Below, piece by piece: positions 1 to 8,347 of a stretch of DNA of 64,000 bases. Location of the stretch: contig JADCFA010000021.1 of assembly GCA_020249775.1 (NCBI GenBank), positions 1 through 64,000 of the forward strand. Direction: 5' to 3'. The notes beneath the pieces are model-generated. The model was not told the origin of the DNA. It worked only from the letters and a program-made list of their open reading frames with translations, and did not search any database. This DNA is from Roseomonas sp. (GTDB taxonomy: Bacteria > Pseudomonadota > Alphaproteobacteria > Acetobacterales > Acetobacteraceae). The position numbers and the translations under genes were made by a program. Every line of letters starts with the position of its first letter. The first letter of the stretch is position 1.

Positions 1-470
1 ATTACTCTTAAAACACTGATTATAAACGCGCCGGCGGAGCTGCGCGCCAGCCTTGACCAGATTCGTGGACCGATCACTCTGGTTCGCCACATCTCAGCAC
101 TACGGCCTGGCGAGATTACTTCCCCGACCGCATCGGCAAAGGCGGCCCTGCGAGCCCTTGCTCAGCGGTGGCTAACACTTCATGATGAGATCCAGATCCA
201 TGAAGCCCAATTCGAACGCTTGGTCGCTGACAAAGCGCCCAAACTGATGAAGTCGCACGGCATCTCAACGTTGACTGCGGCCGAAATGCTAATCTTGGTA
301 GGCGATAATCCGGAACGCATCCGATCGGAAGCTGCACTTGCAAAGCTCTGCGGCATCTGCCCAATCCCGGCTTCAAGTGAAAAGACAACCCGAATGCGAT
401 TGAACCGAAGCGGCAACAGATTCGCCTTGAAGGCAGGGCTGTGGTTCCGGCGGGGTCGTCTCGTTATGGT
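1..470 (+). pseudogene. IS110-family transposase, C-terminal remnant
   Basis: An open frame runs in from the window edge in frame 1. Its C-terminal half has the layout of the Transposase_20 domain of IS110-type DEDD transposases: a GISTLTA segment, then VGDNPERIRS, LAKLCGICP, a SSEKTTR stretch and RLNRSGNR. After the RLNRSGNR motif the similarity fades and the normal C-terminus is replaced by unrelated residues until a stop near 552, so the copy looks decayed. The 5' part lies outside the window. It abuts a broken PhzF-family gene, which suggests the element (or a deletion beside it) removed that gene's start. Family assignment is from motif recognition; the exact right end cannot be placed. 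Confidence 0.7.
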
Positions 471-520
471 GTCTCCTGTTCACGGCATCATGCCGCTCTC
501 AGGCAGAAAATACACTTATA

Positions 521-1227
521 CCAGATGTGCAGATTATCCGAGTTGGCTCTGAGCACAACCTTTCCGAAACAGCTTTCTTGATGCGCGAAGTTTCGGCTTG
601 GCGACTACGTTGGTTCACGCCCAAAGCCGAGGTTGAGATGTGCGGCCACGCGACGCTTGCCGCTGCCTTCGTGCTCGCACGCGAGTTGCACCATAAGCCG
701 CCCCTCACCTTCCAGACGCTTTCCGGCCCCCTTGTGGTTGAAGCGGATGGGTCGCGCTTCATACTCGATTTCCCAGCTCGGCTTTCCGAACCCGCGACAC
801 CGCCGGCAGGGCTTGCCGCTGCATTGGGTGCCACGCCGCGCGAAGTGCATCAGGCGCGCGACTGGATTTGCGTCTTGGAAAGCCCTGAACAGGTGGCTGC
901 GCTCGCACCCGACCACGCTGCCTTGGCCGCACTCCCAGGGTCGGAACGCGTAATCGTTACTGCGGCGGGCGGGGAGGGGGTAGACATCACCTCACGCTTT
1001 TCGCGGTGAAGGTCGGTGTGCCGGAAGACCCAGTGACGGGCACGGCGCATGTGCAGCTTGTGCCCTTCTGGGCGGCGCGGCTTCAGCGCAAAACCCTTGT
1101 GTGCCGCCAGGCCAGTCCCCGCGGTGGCACCTTATGGTGCGAATGGCGCGGTGACCGGGTGCGGATGGCGGGAAATGCCATGCTCTACGCCAAGGGCGAA
1201 ATCCACCTGCATCGTGACGTGGCTTGA
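521..1227 (+). pseudogene. PhzF-family isomerase pseudogene (5' truncated, frameshifted)
   Basis: The first frame has NLSETAFL, WFTP and CGHATLA, hallmarks of the PhzF/diaminopimelate-epimerase-like fold, and ends at about 1009. The conserved C-terminal part, VGVPEDPVTGTAH, continues in another frame from about 1006 to 1227. One missing T in the run near 998-1002 would restore an uninterrupted SRFFAVKVG junction, so a single-base deletion is the likely lesion. The usual first 30 or so residues, containing the FGGNP motif, are absent and replaced by sequence next to the IS110 remnant. It is therefore broken twice. PhzF relatives are isomerases of uncertain substrate. It converges on the racemase gene with a 13-bp gap. 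Confidence 0.8.
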
Positions 1228-1240
1228 GCGGCTGGGGGCG

Positions 1241-1990
1241 CTACTTATCCTCATGCGCAATCCAGCGTGCCAAAGCAGCGGGCAGACCGATTGATGGTTT
1301 TGCATCAGGCCTTCTGAAGGTCCCGGCGCGAGCCTTTCGCGGCGCCAGCGTGACCAATGTCTCTGCCTGCTTCACGGCGGCAGCGACGCAATCCACGACT
1401 GGCACGGGAATACGATGAGCGACCTTAGGCCCAAGCCCAGCCAGCGGCGCGCCGGCCAGAAGAATGACATCTGCCTGATCTTCCTCAACCGCGCGACAGG
1501 CGAGTGAAACGAGCAACTCCGCTTTCTCCTCCTGCACGCTGCCGATGCCGCGAAATGCACCGTCCAACGTGCGAATGGATGCGCATCGCTTTTCCAAACC
1601 GTGCCATGCCACGCATTCCTGATACCAAGGTTCCAAAGCGGCAGCGAAGGTCACGATGGCAAAGCGACTTCCCAGCATACACGCGGTCAGCATGCCGGCC
1701 TCCGCGAGTCCTATTACCGGGATTGGGAAAAGTTCCCTGGCGCCGCCGAGCCCTGGGTCGGCGAAAGCGGCGATCACCGCGGCGTCAACCCTTGTGTGCA
1801 ATTCGGCCAACATTTCCAGTACGATTGCGCCACCAAGCACTGCTTCGGCGCGCGTCGCGATATAGGGCACACCACGCGGCGCCGTCGCCGGGACAAGTTC
1901 GGTGTCAGGTGCCGCCACAGGCTGCGCGGCTGCCATAATCAAGTCCGTCACAGCGGTGGAGGTATTCGGATTGAGCATCAGAATACGCAA
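1241..1990 (-). CDS. Asp/Glu/hydantoin racemase family protein
   Basis: Predicted cofactor-independent racemase of the Asp/Glu/hydantoin family (249 residues). The start chosen is TTG at 1990, giving MRILMLNPNTS, the typical N-terminus of hydantoin/allantoin racemases; an AGGAG box lies 7 bases upstream, whereas starts further 5' add non-conserved residues. The two expected cysteines are visible, one in LTACMLGSR and one in VPVVDCVAA, so the protein should be active. It is the last gene of a minus-strand operon with a PuuE-like deacetylase and an ABC importer, which makes a racemase for allantoin, a hydantoin or a related cyclic ureide plausible. The actual substrate cannot be read from the sequence. 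Confidence 0.85.
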   Translation of the reverse strand: MRILMLNPNTSTAVTDLIMAAAQPVAAPDTELVPATAPRGVPYIATRAEAVLGGAIVLEMLAELHTRVDAAVIAAFADPGLGGARELFPIPVIGLAEAGMLTACMLGSRFAIVTFAAALEPWYQECVAWHGLEKRCASIRTLDGAFRGIGSVQEEKAELLVSLACRAVEEDQADVILLAGAPLAGLGPKVAHRIPVPVVDCVAAAVKQAETLVTLAPRKARAGTFRRPDAKPSIGLPAALARWIAHEDK

Positions 1991-2059
1991 GGGGAATCTC
2001 CTATCACAGGGTGCGCGGACCGATGGTAGCTCTGCCCGAAGCAAGTCATGGGCAGAAGA

Positions 2060-3010
2060 TCAAACCTCAAAGATGGATAAGGCGGGTCGCGGCACCCATG
2101 GCGCCAGACCCATACCCGTGCGCCACGCTTCGGCAATCTGTCGGCGTGTGGCGAACCAAACGCCCTGGTGCCGTGCCATATGCTCCAGCAAACGTTCTAA
2201 CCCACCAATGCGTGCGGGCCTGCCAATGATGCGCAAATGCAGCCCAATGGAAAGCATCCTGGGCCCATGCGCACCCTCCGCGTAAAGCTGATCAAAAGCT
2301 GCCATGCAGTAACGCGCAAAATCATCCGCCTGCACAAATCCACCACCAGGCTGGAAGCGCATGTCATTGGTATCGAAAGCATAGGGCAGCACGACAATCT
2401 CACGTCCGGCGACGCTCGCCATATATGGCGTATCGTCGTCATAGGCGTTGGAATCATAGAGAAAACCGCCATGTTCCAGCAAAAGGCGTCGGGTATTTAC
2501 TGAAGTCGCGGACCGTGTGTGCCAACCAACTGGCGGCGTGCCGGCAGCAGTGGTAATCGCTGACACCGCGCGCGCGATCACCTGCCGTTCCTCAGCTTCC
2601 GGCATATTGACCTGGCGTTCCCAACGCCAACCATGGCTTGAAACCTCATGCCCATCAGCCACAGCTTCCGCCGCGATCCAGGGTGAATGATGCAAGGCGC
2701 GGCCGCAGGCATTCAGAGTGGCTTGCACAGCATGGGCGCTGAGCGCTTTACGAATCCGCCCCCAGCCGCGCCGCGTGCCATAAGTGTAATGGCTTTCCAT
2801 GCAGAGATCGCGCGACCCTTCCACGCGTTCTACCGCTTCATAGATGAATTCATTGCTGGCATCACCTGCGGCAAGCGATAGTTCCGCCCCTTCTTCGATA
2901 TTCACCACAATGGAAACAGCCAATTGCGCGCCATTCGGCCAGCGTACCGGCGGTTCGGCGCCATGGTAGCCGCGCATGTCGCGGTCCAAGGGAATTGGTG
3001 GATAGGTCAT
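2060..3010 (-). CDS. Polysaccharide deacetylase-like amidohydrolase (allantoinase PuuE type)
   Basis: 316 residues of the NodB-like polysaccharide deacetylase superfamily, closest in layout to the PuuE-type allantoinases that open cyclic ureides rather than act on chitin. The N-terminal RDMRGYHG and WPNGAQLAVSIVVNIEEGAE are typical, as are the SSHGWRWE segment, the GWHTRS segment and the C-terminal SIGLHLRIIGRPARI. The start codon shares one base with the stop of the upstream permease gene (TGATG), implying translational coupling. Together with the racemase downstream and the importer upstream it suggests transport and ring opening of allantoin or a similar amide. The substrate is inferred, not shown. 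Confidence 0.8.
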   Translation of the reverse strand: MTYPPIPLDRDMRGYHGAEPPVRWPNGAQLAVSIVVNIEEGAELSLAAGDASNEFIYEAVERVEGSRDLCMESHYTYGTRRGWGRIRKALSAHAVQATLNACGRALHHSPWIAAEAVADGHEVSSHGWRWERQVNMPEAEERQVIARAVSAITTAAGTPPVGWHTRSATSVNTRRLLLEHGGFLYDSNAYDDDTPYMASVAGREIVVLPYAFDTNDMRFQPGGGFVQADDFARYCMAAFDQLYAEGAHGPRMLSIGLHLRIIGRPARIGGLERLLEHMARHQGVWFATRRQIAEAWRTGMGLAPWVPRPALSIFEV

Positions 3011-3810
3011 CAGAAATCCGCGAGTTTTCTAAGGCCCACAAGCCTATCGCCAATAATCATGACAATCACCGCAAGCAGGATCAGCCCTGCCGAAATAGCG
3101 GCAATGGTTGGGTCTGGTCGTTCTTCCACATATTGCAACATCTGGATGGGCAGGGTTTTGGTCCAGGCATCAGTGAAGAAGATGGAGACAGGATAATTAT
3201 CCATTGAAGCTAGAAAGGCGAACATGCCTGAGGTGAGGAAGGCAGGCCCCAGAGCCGGCACCAATACGCGCCTGACCGCTTGTGCCGGCGAACAGCCAAG
3301 CATGCGCGCTGCATCCAGCAGCGTGAAATCAAACAGGCTGAGTGCTGCAAGCACGGTGCGCACCACATAGGGCATGGTGATCACCACATGCGCAATCAAA
3401 AGGCTTGTCCAGGCTTCGCGGAGGCCGATCAGACGAAAGCCCTGCAGCATGGCGATACCCACCACAAGACCCGGTAGCATGAGCGGTGACACCAAAAAAG
3501 TCGCAATCGCATCCCTCCCCGGGAAGCGCCCGCGCACAATGGCAATGGCGCAAAGCGTGCCCAGCACCAGCGATATCAAAGTGGAAAGCCCTGCGATTTG
3601 CACCGAGGTGATGATGGAAGGCCATAGCCCGCGTGTATTAGCAAGCCTTTCATACCAGCGGAGCGACCATTCCGGCGGTGGCAAGGTGAATACGGCTGAA
3701 TTGCCGAAGCTGACGGCAACCGTCACCACAAGGGGCGTCAAAAGGAAAACCACCGCGCAGCCGGCGATAATCCACATCATGGCAAGGGCAATACGTTCCA
3801 GCGGCGTCAT
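3010..3810 (-). CDS. ABC transporter permease, spermidine/putrescine (PotC) type
   Basis: 266-residue inner-membrane permease with about six hydrophobic segments. The first spans residues 10-35, and a binding-protein-dependent transport loop (LLDAARMLGCSPAQAVRRVLVP, the EAA motif that contacts the ATPase) lies in the second half. The order SBP, ATPase, permease, permease and the overall features match the polyamine/iron/phosphonate-like PotABCD branch. The start overlaps the stop of the preceding permease by four bases (ATGA), so the two are translationally coupled. In this cluster the transporter probably imports the substrate handled by the adjacent deacetylase and racemase. Confidence 0.88.
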   Translation of the reverse strand: MTPLERIALAMMWIIAGCAVVFLLTPLVVTVAVSFGNSAVFTLPPPEWSLRWYERLANTRGLWPSIITSVQIAGLSTLISLVLGTLCAIAIVRGRFPGRDAIATFLVSPLMLPGLVVGIAMLQGFRLIGLREAWTSLLIAHVVITMPYVVRTVLAALSLFDFTLLDAARMLGCSPAQAVRRVLVPALGPAFLTSGMFAFLASMDNYPVSIFFTDAWTKTLPIQMLQYVEERPDPTIAAISAGLILLAVIVMIIGDRLVGLRKLADF

Positions 3811-4637
3811 GAGAAGCGCGCCGCCCGACGCGCCAGAAGGCTTGATAGAAGCACAATCATCACGGCCAGCACCAGCAATACCGTTGCGGTAACGGACCCC
3901 AAGGCCTCGTTGCGCATCAGCAGGAAGGATCGGCCTGTCAGTGTCGCCAGGGTCTGGAAGCGATCACCAATCAGGAGGCTTGGAATGACAAACATCGAAA
4001 CCGCCAGCGAAAAGACAAAGGCGATACCGCTGACCACACCAGGCAGGGTGAGCGGTAGCAGGATGCGAAAGAAGCGGCGCAAGGGCCCAACACCAAGCGT
4101 AGCACCCGCTTCCATCAGGCGCGGATCTATCAGCTTCACCACGGAATAGATGGGCAAGATCATGAAGGGCAGAAAGACATTGGCGGCCCCAATGACAAGC
4201 CCGGTTTCGGTGAACAGCAACCGCTGCGGTTCAGACCAAACGCCGATGCCTACCAGGAATTGGGAAACAACCCCATCGCGCCTGAGCACCACCTGCCAGG
4301 CAAAAGCCTTGACCACGACCCCAACCGATAAGGGCAGGATGATGGCGGCGAGTAAAACCACCTGTCTCATACCCTTGGCACGCGCCAGCGCAAAGGCAAC
4401 CGGGTAGCCGACCAGGAGGCATACCAGCGTCACCAGCCCGGCGATGCGCATCGTGTTGCCGATCACACGCCAGGAAAACGGATCAGCGAAGAAATCGCGA
4501 AACAGCGCGAAGGTGATGCCCTCTGGCCCCGTGATGCTGCGCGCTAGAAGCCACAGCAATGGTAGCGCATAGACCAGCACAAGATAGATGACGGCGGGCG
4601 CAGCGAGCCAACCGATCAGGCTACGATCCCGCTTCAT
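3807..4637 (-). CDS. ABC transporter permease, spermidine/putrescine (PotB) type
   Basis: 276-residue permease beginning MKRDRSLIGWLAAP. This ATG at 4637 overlaps the ATPase stop as ATGA and is preferred over a longer frame start at 4682 that lies inside the ATPase gene. A first transmembrane segment at residues 8-30 is followed by a large periplasmic loop, further membrane segments and a cytoplasmic EAA loop around LMEAGATLGVGPLRRFF. It pairs with the PotC-type subunit downstream as a heterodimeric channel. The substrate is unknown; the context points to a nitrogenous ring compound or amide rather than polyamines. Confidence 0.88.
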   Translation of the reverse strand: MKRDRSLIGWLAAPAVIYLVLVYALPLLWLLARSITGPEGITFALFRDFFADPFSWRVIGNTMRIAGLVTLVCLLVGYPVAFALARAKGMRQVVLLAAIILPLSVGVVVKAFAWQVVLRRDGVVSQFLVGIGVWSEPQRLLFTETGLVIGAANVFLPFMILPIYSVVKLIDPRLMEAGATLGVGPLRRFFRILLPLTLPGVVSGIAFVFSLAVSMFVIPSLLIGDRFQTLATLTGRSFLLMRNEALGSVTATVLLVLAVMIVLLSSLLARRAARFS

Positions 4638-5707
4638 GCGCCCGCCGTACGGGGGAAGACCAACGTGTCCTCCGCAGTCCAAGAAATCGGCAACGCGGCA
4701 CCCGGGGCGATATCCGCAGGCAAGCGGGCTGAGGTTTCCAGCAGGATGGGTTCATCCTCGGTTGAGGTGAAATGTGCCTGCACCCGGGCACCCTGAAAGA
4801 CAATATCGGCAAGCTTGGGCGTGATGGTATTGTGCCCTTCTTGCGCGCCGAAGGAAATGCGTTCAGGCCGAATACCCAGCAGCACCGGGCTGCCGCGGAC
4901 AAAGCGCCCTGGAGCGCGCAGAATGCCATGCACCGTTTGTACCGCTATTGTTCCGTCCGTTTCGACCGAGGCGACTTCCCCGAAGATACGCGTGGATAGA
5001 CCGACGAATTGCAGGGCGAATGGCGTGACCGGCCGGTCATATAAGGCAAGCGGCGTATCCAATTGCTCGATCCGGCCTTGGTTCATCACCGCGATCCGAT
5101 CGGACATGACCAGCGCTTCATCCTGATCATGCGTCACGAAAATCGCGGTAGTGCCGAGTTCGCGGAGCAGCCGCTTCAATTCCATCTGCATGGTCTCGCG
5201 CAATTTGCGATCCAAGGCGGAGAAAGGCTCATCCAATAAAAGCAGCTTTGGCGCCACGGCAAGGGCGCGCGCGACCGCCACGCGCTGCTGTTGCCCGCCC
5301 GACAGCGCACGTACTGACCGATCGGCAAACTCACCCATACGCACCAGGTCAAGAAACCGCGTCACGATGGGCATGATTTCATGCCGGGCAACGCGCCCAC
5401 GCAGGCCGAAGCCGATGTTTTCCGCCACGCTCAAATGGGGAAATAGCGCGTAATTCTGAAATACCACGCCAACATCACGCTTATGGGGCGGGCGCGCGGA
5501 GATATCTTGGCCATCGAGAATGACAGCGCCCGCTTCGGCAGTGGTCAGCCCGGCAATGATGCGCAGCAAGGTCGTTTTGCCACAGCCAGACGGACCAAGC
5601 AGGGAGACGAATTCACCCTGCGCCACTTCCAAGGCCACACCATCCAGAACCGTGGCAGTGCCGAAACTTTTGCTGGCGTTCCTGACCTCTAGGAACGCCT
5701 CAGTCAC
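4634..5707 (-). CDS. ABC transporter ATP-binding protein, PotA type
   Basis: 357-residue ATPase driving the importer. The nucleotide-binding domain shows Walker A (GPSGCGKTT, near residues 38-46), the ABC signature LSGGQQQR, Walker B LLLLDEPFSALD and the switch histidine in FVTHDQDEA. The last 110 or so residues form a TOBE-like regulatory domain, as in PotA, UgpC and MalK-branch ATPases. The start overlaps the stop of the binding-protein gene by four bases (ATGA), and the end overlaps the permease start, so the operon is tightly coupled. Confidence 0.92.
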   Translation of the reverse strand: MTEAFLEVRNASKSFGTATVLDGVALEVAQGEFVSLLGPSGCGKTTLLRIIAGLTTAEAGAVILDGQDISARPPHKRDVGVVFQNYALFPHLSVAENIGFGLRGRVARHEIMPIVTRFLDLVRMGEFADRSVRALSGGQQQRVAVARALAVAPKLLLLDEPFSALDRKLRETMQMELKRLLRELGTTAIFVTHDQDEALVMSDRIAVMNQGRIEQLDTPLALYDRPVTPFALQFVGLSTRIFGEVASVETDGTIAVQTVHGILRAPGRFVRGSPVLLGIRPERISFGAQEGHNTITPKLADIVFQGARVQAHFTSTEDEPILLETSARLPADIAPGAALPISWTAEDTLVFPRTAGA

Positions 5708-6753
5708 AAGGCCATCTCACGGTCCCAGCGCTGGACCCAAGCCGCGCGATTTTCGGCGACAAAGGCCCAGTCAATTGGGTGCACCGTAACGCCGCTTGGC
5801 ATGCCAGGCGGTATGGTCGCGTCCAGATTCGTTGGCAGGGCGAAGGTTGGCGGAACAATGCGATTTTGCACCTCAGCGCCCAGCAATTCATTCACATAGG
5901 CGAAGGCGAGATCCTGGTGCGGGCCGCCCTTCACTACCGCGATGCCAGAGGGGACCGGGAAAATACCCTCACGCGGGGCCACCATGCCAACCGGCGCCCC
6001 ATCAAGTCGGCGCTGCATGCCGAAGGACGAAAGCGCACCAACGATCATATGCGCTTCGCCCTGTTCCATGAGGGAGAAAGCTTGCGGCATTTGGCTGTAA
6101 GCGGTGAGAAGATTGGGCTTGAGGCGCCGGAAGCCAGCAAAGGCCGCGTCAATATCCTTATAGGCTTCGGCCATTGGCTTGCCGGTCACGAGATGCGCCA
6201 TCATGAAAATGTTGGGCAGCCCTTCGGTATTTTGCAGTGACGGCACGATGATGCGGCTGCGGAAGCGGCCTTCAAACATATCATTCCAGGATGCCGGTGG
6301 GGTGCGCAGCACATTGGAATTGAAGGCGATGCCCTGCCAGGGCTGCAGGTAATTGGCCCACATGCCATCCATATGCACAGTGCCGGGCTTGAGCCGCGCG
6401 AGATTAGGCGCTTTGGTGGCGGTAATCGGTTCCAACAAACCCTCACGCACAGCAAGGATCATCACCGGATCATCCATCTGCACGACAGAGATATAGGGCC
6501 GGTCCTTGTTCTTCTGCATTTTTTCGAGATTGACGAGCGACCTGGTGCCCTCAAAGGTCAGCCGGCAGCGAAACTTGCGCTCAAAGGCCGCCTGGATGTG
6601 GGTTTCGAACCACGGCTTGTGGCTGGCCGCACCGCCAATCACGATTTCACGCGTTTGTGCCCGGACAATGCCTGGGCTTGCCAGGACAAAAGTACCGGCA
6701 CCAAGGGCCGCGGCGAAACGACGCCGATTTAAGACGGGGCCAAGTTGGGACAT
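5704..6753 (-). CDS. ABC transporter substrate-binding protein, PotD/iron-type, Tat-like signal
   Basis: 349-residue periplasmic binding protein of the polyamine/iron/thiamine class (SBP_bac_8-like). Start at ATG 6753 is chosen because a GGAG box lies seven bases upstream and the N-terminus then reads as a signal peptide: NRRRF followed by a hydrophobic stretch and a cleavage-like VRAQ. The twin arginine suggests Tat export. It is the first gene of the six-gene minus-strand operon, so the promoter should lie in the AT-rich stretch at about 6830-6900. The ligand is not predictable from the sequence. Confidence 0.87.
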   Translation of the reverse strand: MSQLGPVLNRRRFAAALGAGTFVLASPGIVRAQTREIVIGGAASHKPWFETHIQAAFERKFRCRLTFEGTRSLVNLEKMQKNKDRPYISVVQMDDPVMILAVREGLLEPITATKAPNLARLKPGTVHMDGMWANYLQPWQGIAFNSNVLRTPPASWNDMFEGRFRSRIIVPSLQNTEGLPNIFMMAHLVTGKPMAEAYKDIDAAFAGFRRLKPNLLTAYSQMPQAFSLMEQGEAHMIVGALSSFGMQRRLDGAPVGMVAPREGIFPVPSGIAVVKGGPHQDLAFAYVNELLGAEVQNRIVPPTFALPTNLDATIPPGMPSGVTVHPIDWAFVAENRAAWVQRWDREMAL

Positions 6754-6958
6754 TTCAATATCTCCGCTTTCCTCCAGTAGGGGAGCAATCCGCGTGCCGC
6801 CCGTGGCAGCGTCCGAAAGCGGGAGGACCATAGAAATCAGCCCAATAATTCGGCAAAAATTGCACAAAAAATAGCAGTTTGGTGTATTGTCGCGCTAATT
6901 GACGCCTTGGATGGCGGGCTTACGGCGTTTTTCTGGTTCGGGGCGTCTCGCAGAGCGC
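6754..6958. other. Intergenic leader with AT-rich patch
   Basis: About 205 bases between the importer operon and the AmmeMemoRadiSam B/A gene, both on the minus strand. The stretch 6835-6900 is markedly richer in A and T than the surrounding genome, with runs such as AAAAAATAGC, and is the natural place for the promoter of the importer operon. I could not fix -35 and -10 boxes with confidence and see no small gene here. Confidence 0.4.
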
Positions 6959-8329
6959 TCAATGCGCTTCGCCTTGGCCAAAAGATTCCACGCTGAAGCG
7001 AAGGGCGCGGGTTTCGGCGGACCAATGATCCGGCGCGAGCCCCGCCTTGCGCTTCAGCGCGCGAATGAAAATGCGCGGATCAGGAATGGCACCCCAGACA
7101 TGGGGCAGGAAAAGCGCCTGATGACGGCCATCGCGCAAAATCAGCCCATCGCGATCAGGATCAAGCGCGTTGATTAGCTCCGCCTCACTCTGCACGGCAA
7201 TGGGGCGCGCCTGGCTCAGGATGGAAACATCCACCTTTACCGCGGCCAATTCCTCAGCTGTCAGCGGCTTGAAGCGCGGATCGCCGAAAGCAGCCTTCCA
7301 GGCGCTATCGGCAATATCCTCATGCAATGGGCGATGCGCTGTCACACTGCCAATGCAGCCGCGCAAGGCGCCATTCAGCGTCAGCGTCACGAAGCTTGCG
7401 CGCTGCGCCTTCATGGAAGGTGAAAGTGCGCCCCAGGCAATCTTGGGCCGGCGCCCCTTTTCCACACCGAAGCGCACCATGAATTGCGCGATGTCGAACA
7501 CCAGCTTGCGGTCGGCATCCGTCAACCGCGCTTCCTTGGCATATTCGAACGCGACCGAGGCATAACCAACCACGCGCGACTTATCGCCATGCGTATCGCC
7601 GGAATTGCGATAATCCAGCGATGTCGCGCGCATATCCAAGGCGCGCGCGCGTTCCAGCATGCCATAAAGCGCATGCCGCCCGCAGGCCTCAGCGCCGCCA
7701 ATGCGCTCACCGCGCAATTGCTCAATCGCGGCGACGGTGGAGATATCCTTGGCGCGCGCCTCATCATAGCCAAGGTAATGCGACAGGTCTGAGGAGATGA
7801 TGATGGTGGTCTCTGGCCCACCCCAAACCGCCTCAAGCGCGCTTGCGACCTGCTGAGGCGTGGATTGACCAACCAGCACGGGGATGATGGCAACCTGCCC
7901 CAGCGCGCGCTGGATGAAGGGCAGATGCACCTCAATCCCATGCTCGCGCGTGAAGGGCGCGGCGTTCTCAGCGACGAAAGGCAGCGTCAGCAGCTTCGCG
8001 ATGGCAGCACGATCCACCGGCAGAAGGCCAAGCGGCGTCACCCAGGCCGAGGCTGGGTGAACAGCAAGCCCACGCACCGCCATACGATGCGGCGGGCTCA
8101 GGATCACCACGCGGCGAATTTTATCGCGCGCCGCGGCCAGCAGGCGATAGGCGCTACCGGCAACGGGGCCGGAAAATACATGCCCCGCATGGGGTGCGAC
8201 CAGGGCTTTGGGGCTGAGCGCCCAAGGCCGCGCGGCGGCGATATGGCGATCCACGCCGGCTGCGAGGCTGGCGGGATCGGCGGGATAAAAAGCGCCCAGC
8301 ACTTCCGGGGCTTTTGTCGCAGCATGCAT
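6959..8329 (-). CDS. AmmeMemoRadiSam system fusion: Memo-like (B) plus AMMECR1 (A)
   Basis: 456 residues. Residues 1 to about 265 are a Memo-like domain (system protein B), with VAPHAGHVFSG, LSPPHR, SSDLSHY and EACGRHAL carrying the His and Cys positions that bind metal in Memo proteins. Residues 275-456 are an AMMECR1 domain (system protein A) with the hallmark LRGCIGS. The two are separate genes in many genomes. The start at 8329 (MHAATKAPEV) is set by homology; the open frame continues upstream but there it is the antisense of the radical SAM gene. The partner radical SAM gene begins 18 bases away in the opposite direction. The biochemical role of the system is not established; the three domains co-occur widely. 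Confidence 0.88.
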   Translation of the reverse strand: MHAATKAPEVLGAFYPADPASLAAGVDRHIAAARPWALSPKALVAPHAGHVFSGPVAGSAYRLLAAARDKIRRVVILSPPHRMAVRGLAVHPASAWVTPLGLLPVDRAAIAKLLTLPFVAENAAPFTREHGIEVHLPFIQRALGQVAIIPVLVGQSTPQQVASALEAVWGGPETTIIISSDLSHYLGYDEARAKDISTVAAIEQLRGERIGGAEACGRHALYGMLERARALDMRATSLDYRNSGDTHGDKSRVVGYASVAFEYAKEARLTDADRKLVFDIAQFMVRFGVEKGRRPKIAWGALSPSMKAQRASFVTLTLNGALRGCIGSVTAHRPLHEDIADSAWKAAFGDPRFKPLTAEELAAVKVDVSILSQARPIAVQSEAELINALDPDRDGLILRDGRHQALFLPHVWGAIPDPRIFIRALKRKAGLAPDHWSAETRALRFSVESFGQGEAH

Positions 8330-8347
8330 CGCGCCATTATAGATCAA

